A stretch of 64,000 bases of DNA, from contig CM064426.1 of the NCBI GenBank assembly GCA_032690845.1, positions 60,302,631 through 60,366,630 of the forward strand, written 5' to 3'. Numbering within the stretch: position 1 is the stretch's first letter; each line of letters starts with the position of its first letter. This DNA is from Eleusine coracana subsp. coracana (taxonomy: Eukaryota; Streptophyta; Magnoliopsida; Poales; Poaceae). Made by a program: the position numbers and the translations under genes. Under the pieces are notes generated by a model. That model saw only the letters and a list, made by a program, of their open reading frames with translations, had not been told where the DNA came from and ran no database searches. Positions 1-11,417 of this stretch are shown one piece after another.

Positions 1-289
1 GAATTTTAGATGTACGACAATCTGAAATTATGGTTTTAACTCTCAAAGTCAATGTTGGTATCTCAGCATTTAAGTACATGTACTGGCCTGTGCCGCCTTT
101 GGCGAAACATCAATAGAATTTATCGACATTGAATTGACTAGGATATATTTCTTCATTATATAACTTACTGTACGCAAGAATGAAATTGGCTATAGATTAT
201 GTTGTCATCCTTCTGATCAAGTATATTCAAAAGTTTTATGATGTTTACCTACTTCATAAATCATGTGTGTCGGTTGCTTCGGCTTTCAG

Positions 290-1656
290 GCACAACACTG
301 AATTACTTCCTGGACAACCGTATCAACAGGGCAGAGATCCTTTTCCCTGGAGTGGCATGCTTCCTTGTTGCTGTCATCCTTGGCTCTGCTGTCCATGCCT
401 CCAATGCAGCTGATAATGAGGAAAAACTAAATGCCAGCACTAATAGCTATAAACTTGGGTAAATATGATTATTTACACATTTCACAGTAGAGTAAGTCTG
501 TTGTTTCATATTTTTTTTACCACATGAAGCTCTTTAACCGATATCTCTTACTAGTTAACCTACTTTCAAAAATTATGATGAAATAATGAATCTCAGACAG
601 TGAAGTCCTTCCGCATCTCACTTTATGATCTAAACTTAATTGTTAACAAAAGGATAATGTTACAGGTCGAATGAAAGCGCTCAACCAAACAAAGAAGCCA
701 GAGGCAAAGGTATTTTCTCGGATTTTGTGCAATCTATACTGGTCATTGTGCATATTTTAGTTGCTATTTTTTCTTATATCAGATGCTCCCAAGGACCTAG
801 AGAATGGAGATTCGCCAACCAAGTATCCTATCAAGGCTGAAGCAGGAACTGCAGAATACCTGATAGAGCTCGAAGAGAGGCGGTCAATCAAGGTAAGTCA
901 CCGCATTAAAACTAGCATTTGTTGTTTCCTCGAGTATTCTTCTCCAAAGACATATCTAACCTTTATTTCTCTATGCAGGTGTTTGGATCAAGCACTTTCA
1001 TAGGTCTTGGGATAGTGTTTTTCTCAGGCATTTGCTTCTCACTCTTCTCCCCGGCATTCAACCTTGCCACCAATGATCAATGGCACACCCTGAAAGACGG
1101 TGTGCCACACCTTGTGGTTTACACTGCTTTCTTCTACTTCTCCTTATCATGTTTTGTTGTTGGCATCGGTTTGAACATCCTGTTCCTCTATCGTCCCATG
1201 GCCGGTGTGCCGAAATCGTCCTTCAAAGCCTACCTGAATGACTGGAACGGCAGACAGTGGGCTCTCTTGGCCGGCTTCCTCTGTGGGTTTGGCAATGGTT
1301 TCCAGTTCATGGGTGGGCAGGCTGCTGGATATGCTGCTGCTGATGCTGTTCAGGTTTGCCTATTTCCTTTTTTTTTCACAGCAGAAGACAAATTCATTGT
1401 TTTTCCAATATGTAGATTAAGATATTCAAACTTCCGGACTTGGCAACCTTTGTGTTGTGAAATTTTTACAGAAGATTCTAATTAAGGTTTTCGTCAGGCA
1501 TTGCCACTTGTGAGCACGTTCTGGGGCATACTGCTGTTCGGAGAGTACCGGAAGTCATCGCGGAAAACATACATTCTTCTGGGATTCATGTTGTTTATGT
1601 TTGTCGTCGCAGTTGCAGTGCTCATGGCTTCATCAGGCCACAGGAGCACAAAGTGA
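290..1656 (+). CDS. Ureide permease (UPS family), 3' part of gene
   Basis: Membrane transporter of the plant ureide permease family, known to move allantoin, uracil and related oxo-derivatives of N-heterocycles by proton symport. Five exons are visible: 290-458, 666-709, 783-892, 979-1353 and 1498-1656. All have GT-AG borders and compatible phases, giving about 284 residues to a TGA at 1654-1656. The window opens inside an intron (1-289), so the N-terminal part is outside. Visible are a conserved helix/loop (NYFLDNRINRAEILFPG), a charged hydrophilic central loop (EERRSIK), then hydrophobic membrane segments. The family hallmark FMGGQAAGYAAADAVQ precedes ALPLVSTFWGILLFGEYRKS and a last helix ending MASSGHRSTK. 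No frameshift or stop is seen, so the gene looks functional. It is convergent with the DnaJ gene; its stop lies about 850 bases from that gene's stop. Confidence 0.93.
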
Positions 1657-2506
1657 CCATTCAGATGCTGTTCATCTTCTGTTTTCTAAGCGCAAACAGC
1701 TCCTGGAATTTAAGCAGGAGGCCCAGAAATAGAAAGAGCAGGAGTACTTGCTTCAGGTAGCAAGGCATGTTGCAACAAAAAAGAACTCCGTTCTTGAAAT
1801 ATCCATTGGAATGGAAATGTACATATAAGCATTTGTTATATGATCTAAAGTTAGCTTGCTGAACTAAAGGAAATATGTCGTAATTTCTGTCCTTTCAAAA
1901 TTCATTTCAGAAAGAATAGTTGATGGAATTTTTCCTATATATATCTAGGTTTATAAGAATCATTTTGTTTCTACGTGAAATCAGGAAGGGTGCAAATTCT
2001 GTGCTCTCGTCTGCTGTTGGAGAATACCATAAAATCGAATAATCTCAAAGCCACATGGAGTAACGCTGCAGAGTGACTTCTGAACAGAGCATACTGACAC
2101 TGTATGCATGGAAAATAGTAAAAACTATGAGAGCAAAATGATAGGTGAAGCTATTGGTTAGGACAGAAACATCCAGCATAATATCAGTACTCCCACCGGT
2201 TCACAATACAAATTCTGACTCCAGTGTGCACAGCCACAGAATCCAATAGATAGTAACAGAAACACTAAATCTAACGCACAGGAAAAGATTTACAAGGATG
2301 GGCATTATAGTCATGCCCTTCTTTTTTCCTTTTTGTTCTCTACCAGAATGGACTGTAAACAAACAACACCTCCATGCATGTCGGAGAAGGGAACTAAATT
2401 TTTGGTCCACAGTTGTATCAAAATTGGGCCACAAATTAGAAAATCGTGCTTCCAATGTGCTAACTACCAGATCAACAAGGCTAAGAAACATAACTTATTG
2501 TTCTCC
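1657..2506. other. Shared 3' region between convergent genes
   Basis: Holds the 3' UTR of the ureide permease (probably to about 1900) and, on the other strand, the 3' UTR of the DnaJ gene. It is AT-rich, with no coding signal on either strand beyond chance ORFs and no recognised transposon. Confidence 0.5.
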
Positions 2507-5500
2507 TCAACGCTTTCTCTGCCGGCCTTTCAGCATTGCATGACCAGTTTCTTCCAAGTGACAAAACAACTTGTTCCTGCAACAGGAGAGCATTTGACCT
2601 CAGCCATTAAATTCCATTCCATCCAAGCTACAGTACCAATATAGAACTGTAACAAGGAGGGAAACAAAAACAGCTAGCTTCAAGTGTACCTTGAATCAAA
2701 ACTCTGTCCACACGTCTCACAGTCCATACTTGGTGCCTTTGAGACATCCTGATACAAGGTTGAAGTGTTATCATTCAATGTAAGCATGTCAAATTTCATC
2801 AACTCATCTATGCCAGGTTACTATCAGATTTCAGCATCATGGTTACTGTACAACTTTCTACCGATGTACTAGTAGCTAATAAATATATGTAGCTTCTATT
2901 AGCATGTCCTGTAATAAATTTCCCAATTTTTTACACAAATAAAGCAATTCAAGTTACATAAAAGCAGAAACACCTGCTCATAAGATAGGCAATTGTATTT
3001 GGGTGGCAGCATATACTTTTCTAGCATTCTCAGAGTGTACGAAAAAGGTACTTAGGGCTGCAAAGCATACCACACTCAAAATATGTACCTAGTATAGTAT
3101 AAACCTGTATATAAATGTAACTTCTGAACATAGACAACTTCTAATGGCACAAAACAAGGGTATCCTAATGACCTAAACCTTTTCATGATCCATCAAATTA
3201 CAAACGGTATACAAGCACAAGTGCTTACCCTGAAATGCAACTGGCTTCGAGTGGCATGCATGTACTCTCTAAACATAGGTTCACAATCCTATATGCTTTT
3301 ACCACATTTTCAGGGGCCTAACATTACAACAAAAAATCTTCCACAACAATGGAAACAAAAGATTTTTCACATGCATTTATAGTGTATACACACAGATGTG
3401 TGACACATGAAGCTAGATTGCCATAACCTGGACCAATTAGGTTAAACAGATATCACAGGAAATCTTGATATAATATTTCTGTTTCTACCAATGCTAAAAT
3501 CATGTACAGTACATATATAAGCACCCCAAGCTTCCTTTAAAAAGATGTAAAAACTAAAAACAGTGGAAGCCACAATTTCAGAGTACCACATGCCATGTCA
3601 TCCACATTCAGATAAAGATCACAGCAAAATTGCCTTTTACAAAAAAAGATGACAATAGTGCAGTCAGACATCCAGGTCTTTCCAACGTTTATGCTAAGAG
3701 AGCAACAAAATGCAGCTAACACAAGATAAAACTCAACAAATATCAAATATTTGTAGCCCACATAAATAAAATTAATAAGGGTATGACTGTAGCAAACTGG
3801 TTAGAAGCTCATTAAACTGCCATAGAACGTCCCCTGGTATAACTAAGACTAAGAGCCATCTGGACATATCTATTTATTTAGTAAGGAATTACAGATATAT
3901 ATATTTCAACCCTTAGCATTTAGTGCAGGGCCCATGAATATTATTGCCTTCAGGGATTCAAAAACCACTACAGTAGCGGTTTTTTTCTCGCTGAAAACCG
4001 ATCGGTAAACCAGGGAACCAACCGAAAACTGTTTTGCTACAGTGCCTAGGTTCGGTTTTTCCGATAAACCGGACGTCCAGTGAAACCGAGCCAGACCGGT
4101 TTTGCCAAAAACCGCGAAAACCGGCCGGTTTTCAACAGTTTTTCAACCCATGGTTGCCTTACTTAAAACAAAGTGTAGTTTGATTTTTCTGCTGTACTGA
4201 GAAGTTGTTAAAGCATCTAATATACCCTCACCAGACAGCCCTGTCATGCAAGCATTTGTAACAGGTGCTTCTGGGCTTTAGAAAGTTATGGGTACTACTG
4301 AGCAATTGAGTGGCTTCTTTGCTTAAATTGTGACACAGAGACAGAAATCTTAGCTATAAGACCAAAATCAGAATTTACTCACCACTCATAACCAGCTTAC
4401 TGCACGTGTAAGAGAAGAAACATGAATGAAGTGCATAAAATTACCTTTTGCTTTTTCCCTTTTGATGTACTCTTCTGGTCAGCAGAAACATTTGTTTTCT
4501 TTTCTGTGGATTTCTTGTCCTTTTTGTTCTTCTTAGAATTGCCGTTTTTGCCTTTTACTTTCTGCTGATCTCCTTTGGTTGAAGCAGCATCTTCATTAGA
4601 AGATGATGGCCCTTCCATCTTCTCATCGACACCATTTTCATCATTATCATGCCCAGACTCAGGTTGAACCTCAGGCTTCCTTTGTTGCTCGTTGTCAGCA
4701 TAAGTACTTTCACCTTGTTCTTTCTTCGATGCCCGTCTCCTACGCCCTTTCTTTTTGACATTGTTAAATTCAGATATATCATCATCCTCGAGCTCTGCAC
4801 CAACCGAGGACACTTCTGCTGGAGGAACAACATACCCACCCTTGTTCTTGCGTCTTGACAGCATCGCCTCCAATACACTCGTCTCATCATATGAACCAAC
4901 CTCCTGCTCTGCATTATCCAAATCCTTATCACCATCCTCTTTATCATGCACCTCCAAGCCTTCCTCCAGTTCTTCAGCCAACTCTTCTGCAGCATCTGAC
5001 CATTCACTCTCATTCTCATCTGACTCTTGTGTAGGCTTGAAATCAAACCCCACATCAACCTCATCCCCATCACCTTCCACCTCCTCTGCCTCCTTCAAAG
5101 CAGCCTCCTCCTCCTTAAAAGCCATCCTCAACTCAGCAATCTTTTCCCTATGCTTTTTTGACTGCTCATGGTTTTTCCATTGTTTGTCAGATTTGAACTT
5201 CTTGTTACACGCCACACAGTAAAACTCCTCCTTCCTCTTGGCCCTCATCTCCTCTTCATCAAACAACCCTTCCTCTTCCTCCACCCTTGCCCACTCAGGC
5301 TCTTGATACGCCATCGCCCGCTCCTTCCTCCTCTTTTCTTCTTCCTTCTTCCTCTCCCTCTCCTCTGCCTTCCTCTTCTCCTCCTCTGCCTTCTTCTTAA
5401 GAGCCATGTCCACCACCCTCTTATCCCTCTTCTTGCAGAACGCAGCGAGGCCCCTGACAGCATCATTGTACTCCCGCCGGGCTTTTCGCATCGCCTTCTT

Positions 5501-6121
5501 GTTGTCCTCCTCCATCAACCTCCGGAGGCGGCGGTTCTCCCCGCGTGCAGAGTCCCACTCAGCCGCCCACCCAAAATCCATGACGGTGGCGAACCCCAGC
5601 CAGTAACTGTAGAAGGCGGTGACTTGGGCATACGGCGAGTCGAGGTTCCCGATGACGGGCGGCGAGGCAGGCTCCTGCACGCCCATGCGGCGGGCGTAGG
5701 CGAGCTCCTGCGCGAAGACCTTGTCGAAGACGTCGCCGTAGACCTTGTAGAAGCCGCGGCCGGTGTCAGAGAAACCGGAGAAGGCAGACGAGGAGAAGAA
5801 GGCGAAGAGGTCGGGGACGGGGACGGGGGAGGCGGCGCCGCCCGAGGCGGAGGCGGAGGGGTCGGAGAAGAGGATCTGGGAGCGGTGGGAGTCGTAGTAG
5901 GCGCGCTCGTGCGCGTCGGAGAGGACCGAGTGCGCGTGCTGCAGCTCCTGGAAGGCGGCGGTGGCGGCGGCGATGTCGGAGCCGGGGGGCTGCTTGTCGG
6001 GGTGGAGGGTGAGCGCGAGGCGGCGGAAGGCGAGCTTGATGTCGGTCGGGGAGCAGTCGCGAGAGAGGCCCAGGATCTCGTAGTAGCACCGCTTCGGCGC
6101 CCCCGCCGCCGAGGACGCCAT
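2507..6121 (-). CDS. DnaJ/C2H2 zinc-finger co-chaperone, JJJ1 / DNAJC21 type
   Basis: Probable cytosolic Hsp70 co-chaperone for 60S ribosome maturation (yeast Jjj1 stimulates Ssa Hsp70 to recycle shuttling factors). Three exons on the minus strand: 6121-4445, 2748-2690 and 2576-2507, with a 1.7-kb and a 113-bp intron, all GT-AG and in phase. The product is about 601 residues. The ATG at 6121 has a good context and begins MASSAAGAPKRC; the open frame continues upstream only from a TTG. The J domain (about residues 12-80) carries the HPD motif at 40-42. A charged helical middle (KKKAEEEKRKAEERERKKEE) leads to a U1-type C2H2 finger near residue 300 (CVACNKKFKSDKQW, then H..H). An acidic/lysine-rich stretch follows. 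The second finger is split over the last two exons: CETCGQSFDSR, then NKLFCHLEETGHA. Apparently intact; both small exons are easily missed by ORF finding. Confidence 0.93.
3960..4150. repeat. AAAACCG-rich dispersed repeat in the DnaJ intron
   Basis: About 190 bases inside the long intron are built of short interspersed motifs AAAACCG, ACCGG and their complements CGGTTTT and CCGGT, including the palindromic AAACCGGCCGGTTTTC near 4118. Composition differs sharply from the AT-rich intron around it. No clean terminal repeats or target duplication were found, so the class is unknown; it may be a short non-autonomous transposon. Confidence 0.5.
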
Positions 6122-6260
6122 GGCCGCCGCCGCGCTAGGGTTTGGGCGGAGGTGTGGCCGCCGAAGGTGTTTGCTGTCCAAAGAAAGGCCGAAAGTCGTC
6201 CAACAAATCTTTTCCTTGTCCTCAAAAAAGGAAAAACAATCTTTTTCTTGAAAAATAAAA

Positions 6261-6437
6261 GAGACTTGTTAATTTTCAGTTGACTGAAAGTGTGATCAAC
6301 TTTTAATTACTGTTTTGATTCATTAAATCTAGATTCAATAATTTATAATTATTATATAAATAATTCTAAAAAAATTAAAACTTAAAGTAACAAACCATTG
6401 ATTGAAAGCTTTCAATCAGCTGAAAACTAAGAAATAT
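6261..6437. mobile_element. MITE, family M1 copy A
   Basis: First of five copies of one AT-rich MITE family in the window. The left end reads GAGACTTGTTAATTTTCAG followed by TTGACTGAAAG. The right end is its imperfect reverse complement (CTTTCAATCAGCTGAAAAC). Between them is the family core with ATAATTATAAA-type sequence and a TCTAGAT box. It lies about 140 bases upstream of the DnaJ gene start, within its likely promoter region. Confidence 0.7.
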
Positions 6438-7178
6438 GAAAATAAAAAACAAACTATATAAGTACTTTCTGTAAGGACAAACTTGTAATTTAATATAACT
6501 TGTAGTTCTACTGCTCGTATAATTTGTCATTTTGCTGTAATTTTTTGGGCCTCGTAATGTGAATTGAAAATAATCCTTCTCGAATGCACATCTATAAGGC
6601 TAGTTCTAATGGTGAGTTTCATTTTATTATTTTCAAAACTACCATATAAATAATAAGATATTTGTTTAAAAAATGGAACACTCTATACAAATGTATAGTT
6701 TTATTTTTATTGTTTTCTAGGAGTACATGCAAGACATAAATTATGTTGAAAACAGTATACTTATGGTTTTATCCAGATGAAACTGTTCTCTCCTCTTTTC
6801 TCATTAATTTCTTATCACGTTATCTAAAATAGTGACATGTCACCCTATTTAATAAAAATAAAACTTTCATTAAAAATAGTCTAAAGAAGGTTTATCTAAT
6901 TCCGACGCTATGGTATACCAGATTAAAGATTGAGCTGTGAATTGTTGGCTACATTTACTTTGTGCAACCTAAAGCAAGAAGGAATGCTCTGGCTCTGACT
7001 ACATGAAACTAGCATTTCTCCATCATCCTCCACCAACCAGCTCGATCTCATCCTCCATTAACTCGATCTCAACTAAATAAGAATGTGAATGGCACTATCA
7101 AAGCAAGAACATATGACCTTCATATTATTATCGGTCTTTAGATAAATTAATTATCATTATTTTTTTCATATTTTTTAT
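6438..7178. other. AT-rich intergenic DNA
   Basis: Strongly AT-rich; only short chance ORFs. No recognised gene or complete transposon. Confidence 0.5.
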
Positions 7179-7325
7179 CTTTCAATTAACTGAAAGCTTT
7201 TAGTCAATAGTTTATTACTTTATATTTTGAATTTTTGTTTATAAGATTATCTATATAATAATTATAAACTGTTAAATCTAGATTTGATAACTTAAAACGG
7301 TGATTGAAAGTTAACAAGTCCCTTA
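7179..7325. mobile_element. MITE, family M1 copy B (inverted relative to A)
   Basis: Starts CTTTCAATTAACTGAAAGC, continues with TTTATTACTTTATATTTTG and the family core ATAATAATTATAAACTGTT, then a TCTAGATTTGATAAC box. It ends GATTGAAAGTTAACAAGTCC, so part of the right terminal repeat is deleted. Same family as 6261-6437, 22372-22485, 26012-26066 and 49754-49903. Confidence 0.65.
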
Positions 7326-7409
7326 ATTTTTAGATCCAAACCCCAAATAAAATATATTAATAAAAAAGGTTTTCAAAAGAATTTTGAACAAACAAAGAAT
7401 GGATCCACG

Positions 7410-7670
7410 TTCCTTGCCATGCTTGATTTATATCTAATATAAGATGCACATTGTATTGTCCTTTCTCTGCAAATTCAATACTTCATTTGTTTCATGTCAT
7501 GAACTATACTTGATTTTCTCTCTTGTAGCAATATGGTCTTCTTATGTATGTAGGTGGGTATTCTCTGTTCCTCCTTGGCTGTGACAATCAGTATTGAAGT
7601 TGTATGTAGGATTTTAATGCTTTGCTGAAATGATTCAAACCAATGAAAAATAACAAAAGGTGCGTCCGAA
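7410..7670 (+). other. Orphan F-box-gene 3' flank (relic copy 0)
   Basis: This stretch matches, in order, the 3' flank of F-box copy 2 (about 27235-27430). Shared blocks include CCATGCTTGAT, GATGCACATTGT-like sequence, TCCTTTCTCTGCA, ACTTCATTTGT, CTCCTTGGCTGTG and TTTGCTGAAATGAT. No F-box coding sequence remains next to it. It is best read as the leftover flank of a fifth, otherwise deleted copy. Confidence 0.55.
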
Positions 7671-8996
7671 AATGCATGATATGAATGATGGTAGAGCTAT
7701 ATGGTAGTGTATCCTTGCCTTTTATTTATATTTTGTTTGTATCACATCATTATCAAACGATGGGAAAAGTTTGACTGAAGATACCGTTTACAGTTCACTA
7801 TTCCATTAACCCTAGTGGATGCATGGGCTACAATTTATCTAATTCAGCTTAGCAAATGAGTAGTTTTGTGTAAGTATTATGTTCATATTGAAAATATGTC
7901 ACTTTGACGAAGGTTTGATCAAAGTTTTGTAACTTTCATCGTCATTAATTTTTAGAGAAAATTCTCTTTTTGAATACAGGCTGGAATTGTTGAGTTTGCA
8001 AGATCAATACCCATTAGAATACATGACTACATCGAAATTTAATAAATTTCTAGCCTCAGTAGAGCATGACACTGTCAGAGGATATTGTTCTTAGTTTCTG
8101 CCCTTCGAAGAAGTGTACTCTGTACTTAGTTGTGCTCGTCCACTTTAGAAGTGATACATGTTTATACTCCTAATAATTGTTTTCTGATTCTCCTCTGGTC
8201 AAGTGATGATGGTGGTAGGCTGATAGCCTATAACGTGTGGATAATTTTTTTATTTTAATATATATTTATATTAATTAAGGACTCTTATCCATTATTAAGG
8301 ACTATCACATGTACATGCATGTAAGCATTCTTTGATGTATATATATTTCTTTTTTTGGGTGTGTATATATATGTACTCTTGTTTTTGTTATTTTAGTTTC
8401 TTCTATTTTTTATTTATTATTAATCATATTTAATATAGATTTTTTCATCATAATAATAGTGGTGGATCATTCAACAGTTATCATCGTCCAGCATCTGATA
8501 ACTGCCTATGACTTCAAGTTGCAAGTCAATGGCATTGAAGACTTCCAAATCTAAAAAGTAAAATAAAATGACACTCTTTAAACCAACCATTTTAGGACTT
8601 ATTGGGTTAGCCATGGAATGGCATAGATTAAGGGTCAATCCACATGGATTGATTAAATGTAGTTTAAAATTTGGTACGACATGGATTGAGCGTTCGGTTC
8701 GACTTCGCGTGGTTTAAAACCCAGTTCAAATTGACATTTTTCATGCCTTCAACATATGGAACAAAACTTAGCCTTTCGAGACCGAAATTGAAACCACAGC
8801 ATGAATTTATTATTTCACATGAACTGAGTGACACATATAGTTTCACTTAATCCATATTTTATAACTAATATATGTGAATTTCATTCCACAACAACCGAAC
8901 AAGATCTCAATGAGCTTTATGTCCCAATTGGCCGAACGTGTAAGCTGCTCCCAAAGGACCAAATTGTTGTGGCCCTTTTTACACCGCGTCGACGCA
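7671..8996. other. Intergenic DNA, nothing recognised
   Basis: AT-rich with short TA runs near 8340-8370. No coding region longer than a chance ORF and no terminal repeats recognised. Confidence 0.45.
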
Positions 8997-9005
8997 CCCC
9001 GAAGA

Positions 9006-9810
9006 GAGATTTTGGTTATTTTGGCACTCAATATAAGTGGCTTCTCCTAAATAGCATCGGTGTCGTGGGCTTCTCTAAAATAGCACTAATAAGAGTGTCA
9101 AACATCTGAAATAGCACTATGCATTGTTTTTGTTCTTTTCTTTTCTTTTTTATATAAACAACCACATGAAAGTACAATATTACCCTTGAGTCATTTTTAT
9201 TATATTTTTGCATGATTTTGACACTTCTTCTCCATGTATAAGTGACAATATCACATCCATGAGATACAAAATGAAGATCAAATAAAGGGACAATATCAAG
9301 ATCAAATACGCACCTTGAATGCTCAGTTGCATAGAGCAATTGGTGATGAGCGCACGGAACTGTTGGGGCCGGCGACTCCAAGGCGTGTGGGGAAGATAGG
9401 GGCGGGCGCGGGAGACAGATGAGAGCGGGCTTACGGAGAAGTTGGGGATGAAGACTCCTGGGCGGGTGGGATCCTTGCGGGAGCGGCGGGCAGTGACCCT
9501 GACACCGGTGACCTACCTGGTCGATCGTTGTCGCCAGTCCTCTGCCTCATGTGCTGGACAATACGGAGTAGAAGAGAACGACGGGAGAGGTAGAAGAGAA
9601 GAAAATCACCGTGATTGTTTAGAATAGGGAGGGGCAATACGGTCATTTCTTATGTCAGAAAATAGAAAAGAAAAAAAATTATTTTGAATAATGCGACAAT
9701 GCTATTTCAAATGATTGGCACTTTTATTAGTGTTATTTTAGAAAAGCCCATGACATGGATGCTATTTGGGAGAAACCACTTGTATTAAGTACTAAAATAG
9801 CCAAAATCTC
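9006..9810. mobile_element. Mutator-like non-autonomous element with long TIRs
   Basis: Terminal inverted repeats of about 115 bases: the left end GAGATTTTGGTTATTTTGGC and the right end, read in reverse, GAGATTTTGGCTATTTTAGT. Both continue through AAATAGCATC and TGGGCTT.TCTAAAATA. Flanks form a 9-base duplication with one mismatch (CCCCGAAGA at 8997-9005, TCCCGAAGA at 9811-9819), the hallmark of Mutator superfamily insertion. The middle (about 9340-9640) is GC-rich, unlike the AT-rich arms, and encodes no transposase; it could be captured host DNA (Pack-MULE style). The element ends about 80 bases before the presumed 5' UTR intron of the first F-box gene. Confidence 0.8.
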
Positions 9811-10023
9811 TCCCGAAGAAGCCCTATCGTCGCTTGTCTCCAAACGGGGAGCGCCGCCAGCCGCCGCTTTCCTCCTCGGGCTACGCATTTGGTAAGCGCA
9901 TTTCACGGCGGATCCCTCCGGTCCTCCTCCGCCCCGCTCCTAGAAGCATACGCTTCTAATCGCTCCTGCTCCCTTTCCTGCAGCGCGGATCAATCGAAGC
10001 TCGCGGCAACGGCGGGGGATTCA

Positions 10024-11416
10024 ATGGACAAGCTCACCGACGACCTCCTCATTGAGATTTTCTCGCACGTGCCTTACAAGTCCCTCTGCTGCTTCGCCTG
10101 CGTCTCGAGGCGCTGGCACACCTTCATCTCCCACCCCGACCACTGCTGGAAGCTGTCGCAGACCCTCGCCGGCTTCTTCTACAATGTCCAGGCCCCGGAA
10201 CACAATTTCCCCGACGTGTCCGGGGCCAGCCCCCCGTTCTTCGACCCCTCCTTCGCTTTCCTGCCTGACCGGGAGCGGGAATGCATCCATCTAGTCGATG
10301 GCTGCAATGGCCTCCTCTTTCGCTGCTTCAAGTTCGCTGACGACCCGCATGAGTTTGATTACCTTGTCATTAACCCTGCTACGGAGAAGTGGGTCGCCTT
10401 GCCTGTCTCGCGGCGGTGGTTGAACCAGGTGGGGGTAGCTCGCCTGGGGTTCGACCCGGCCGTCTCATCGCATTTCTATGTCTTTGAGTTCCAGTTGGAT
10501 TGGGCTGAGACTGAGGATGAGGATGGCGACTCACATGAGAATGATGATAAGGATGGGTATGTGTTAGGGGTGGTGATCTACTCGTCCCAAAACAGAGCTT
10601 GGACCCATAAGCAGAGTGGATGGAGCTCGGAGATTGTTGTGACCGATGATTTTAAGAGCATCTTTGTTAACGGCATGCTGTATGTGGTTGCCTCCATGCT
10701 TGCAGTTAGGGTGGTGGACGTGGAGGGGAACAATTGGAGGATAATTGACTTCCCAGGCAGCGAAGAATATTCATTTTTCCTGGATGCTGCCGCTGGGTAC
10801 ATCGATATGTCCCAGGGACAGCTACTTTTACTACCTGTGATAATATTATCGGTGACAAACTAGCTATTTGGGTACTAGAAGATCACGAAAACATAAAATG
10901 GACCTTAAAGCACACGGTCAGCTTTCAGCATCTGGTCGAAAAGAAGTATGTCCAATTTGGATATTACAGAGTATACTGTTGTTGCAGTCCACCCAGACCA
11001 CAATGTCGTATTCTTCATCTTTGGGTGTGTTCGTTTTCACCCCTCTGATTTTTAGAACCTGTCCCATCAAATATTGTGATACTAATTAGGAATATTAAAT
11101 ATAGATTACTGATAAAATCCAGTCCATAACCCTCCCTCTGAATGACGAGACAAATTTATTAAAACTAATTAGGTCATAATTAAATAATGTGATGCTACAA
11201 TAAATATCTCTTAATGATAATTTAATTAAGCTTAATGAATTTGTCACGCTGATACGCATTCAACTTTGTAATTAGTTTTATATTTAATATATATTTAATA
11301 ATTATATATAGTATTTTAATGATTGATATGACCCCACTAAAATTTAGACCCTAAGAAACGAACACACCCTTTGATGATGACAAAATGCTAATGTCTTATG
11401 ACTTGGATAGTGGGGA
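10024..11416 (+). pseudogene. F-box protein gene, copy 1 (broken), main part
   Basis: The ATG at 10024 opens with a clear N-terminal F-box (residues about 2-45, MDKLTDDLLIEIFSHVPYK then CVSRRWHTFISHPDHCW). F-box proteins are substrate adaptors of SCF ubiquitin ligases, binding SKP1 through this domain. The C-terminal part (LVDGCNGLLFRC, VINPATEKWVALP, RLGFDPAVSSHF) is shared with the other copies here, and an acidic stretch (ETEDEDGDSHENDDKDG) sits mid-protein. A 5' UTR intron is likely (donor 9892, acceptor before 9984). The frame shifts near 10816-10839 and again near 10970. A MITE interrupts at 11023 and a large insertion follows at 11417; the last codons resume at 19242. If transcribed, it would give a truncated protein of about 280 residues ending at 10861-10863. 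Confidence 0.85.
11023..11369. mobile_element. Tourist-like MITE inside F-box copy 1
   Basis: Perfect inverted ends GGGTGTGTTCGTTT and AAACGAACACACCC. The interior has the usual alternation of ACTAATTAGG, TTAATTAAGC and GTAATTAGTTTT seen in grass PIF/Harbinger-type MITEs. It splits the F-box coding sequence after the codons for VVFFIF (copy 2 reads straight through). Flanking T-rich bases are compatible with a 2-3 base target duplication. Confidence 0.75.
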
Positions 11417-11417
11417 T

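Noticed and set aside
1..289. Possible additional exon of the ureide permease
   Set aside because: No open frame with family similarity; the acceptor before 290 and an AT-rich run indicate intron.
4397..4444. Extension of the DnaJ ORF to a stop at 4397
   Set aside because: A GT donor follows the lysine codon at 4445, and downstream exons complete the expected second zinc finger in phase.
6122..6181. N-terminal extension of the DnaJ ORF
   Set aside because: The upstream frame opens at a TTG, not ATG; the ATG at 6121 has a good context.
5168..6283. 371-codon plus-strand ORF
   Set aside because: Antisense shadow of the DnaJ gene first exon; the GC-rich codons of the real gene leave the other frames open. 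Low-complexity Leu/Gly-rich product.
9889..10023. N-terminal extension of the F-box copy 1 ORF
   Set aside because: Begins at TTG, overlaps a likely 5' UTR intron (donor 9892, acceptor before 9984), and the family protein starts with the F-box.
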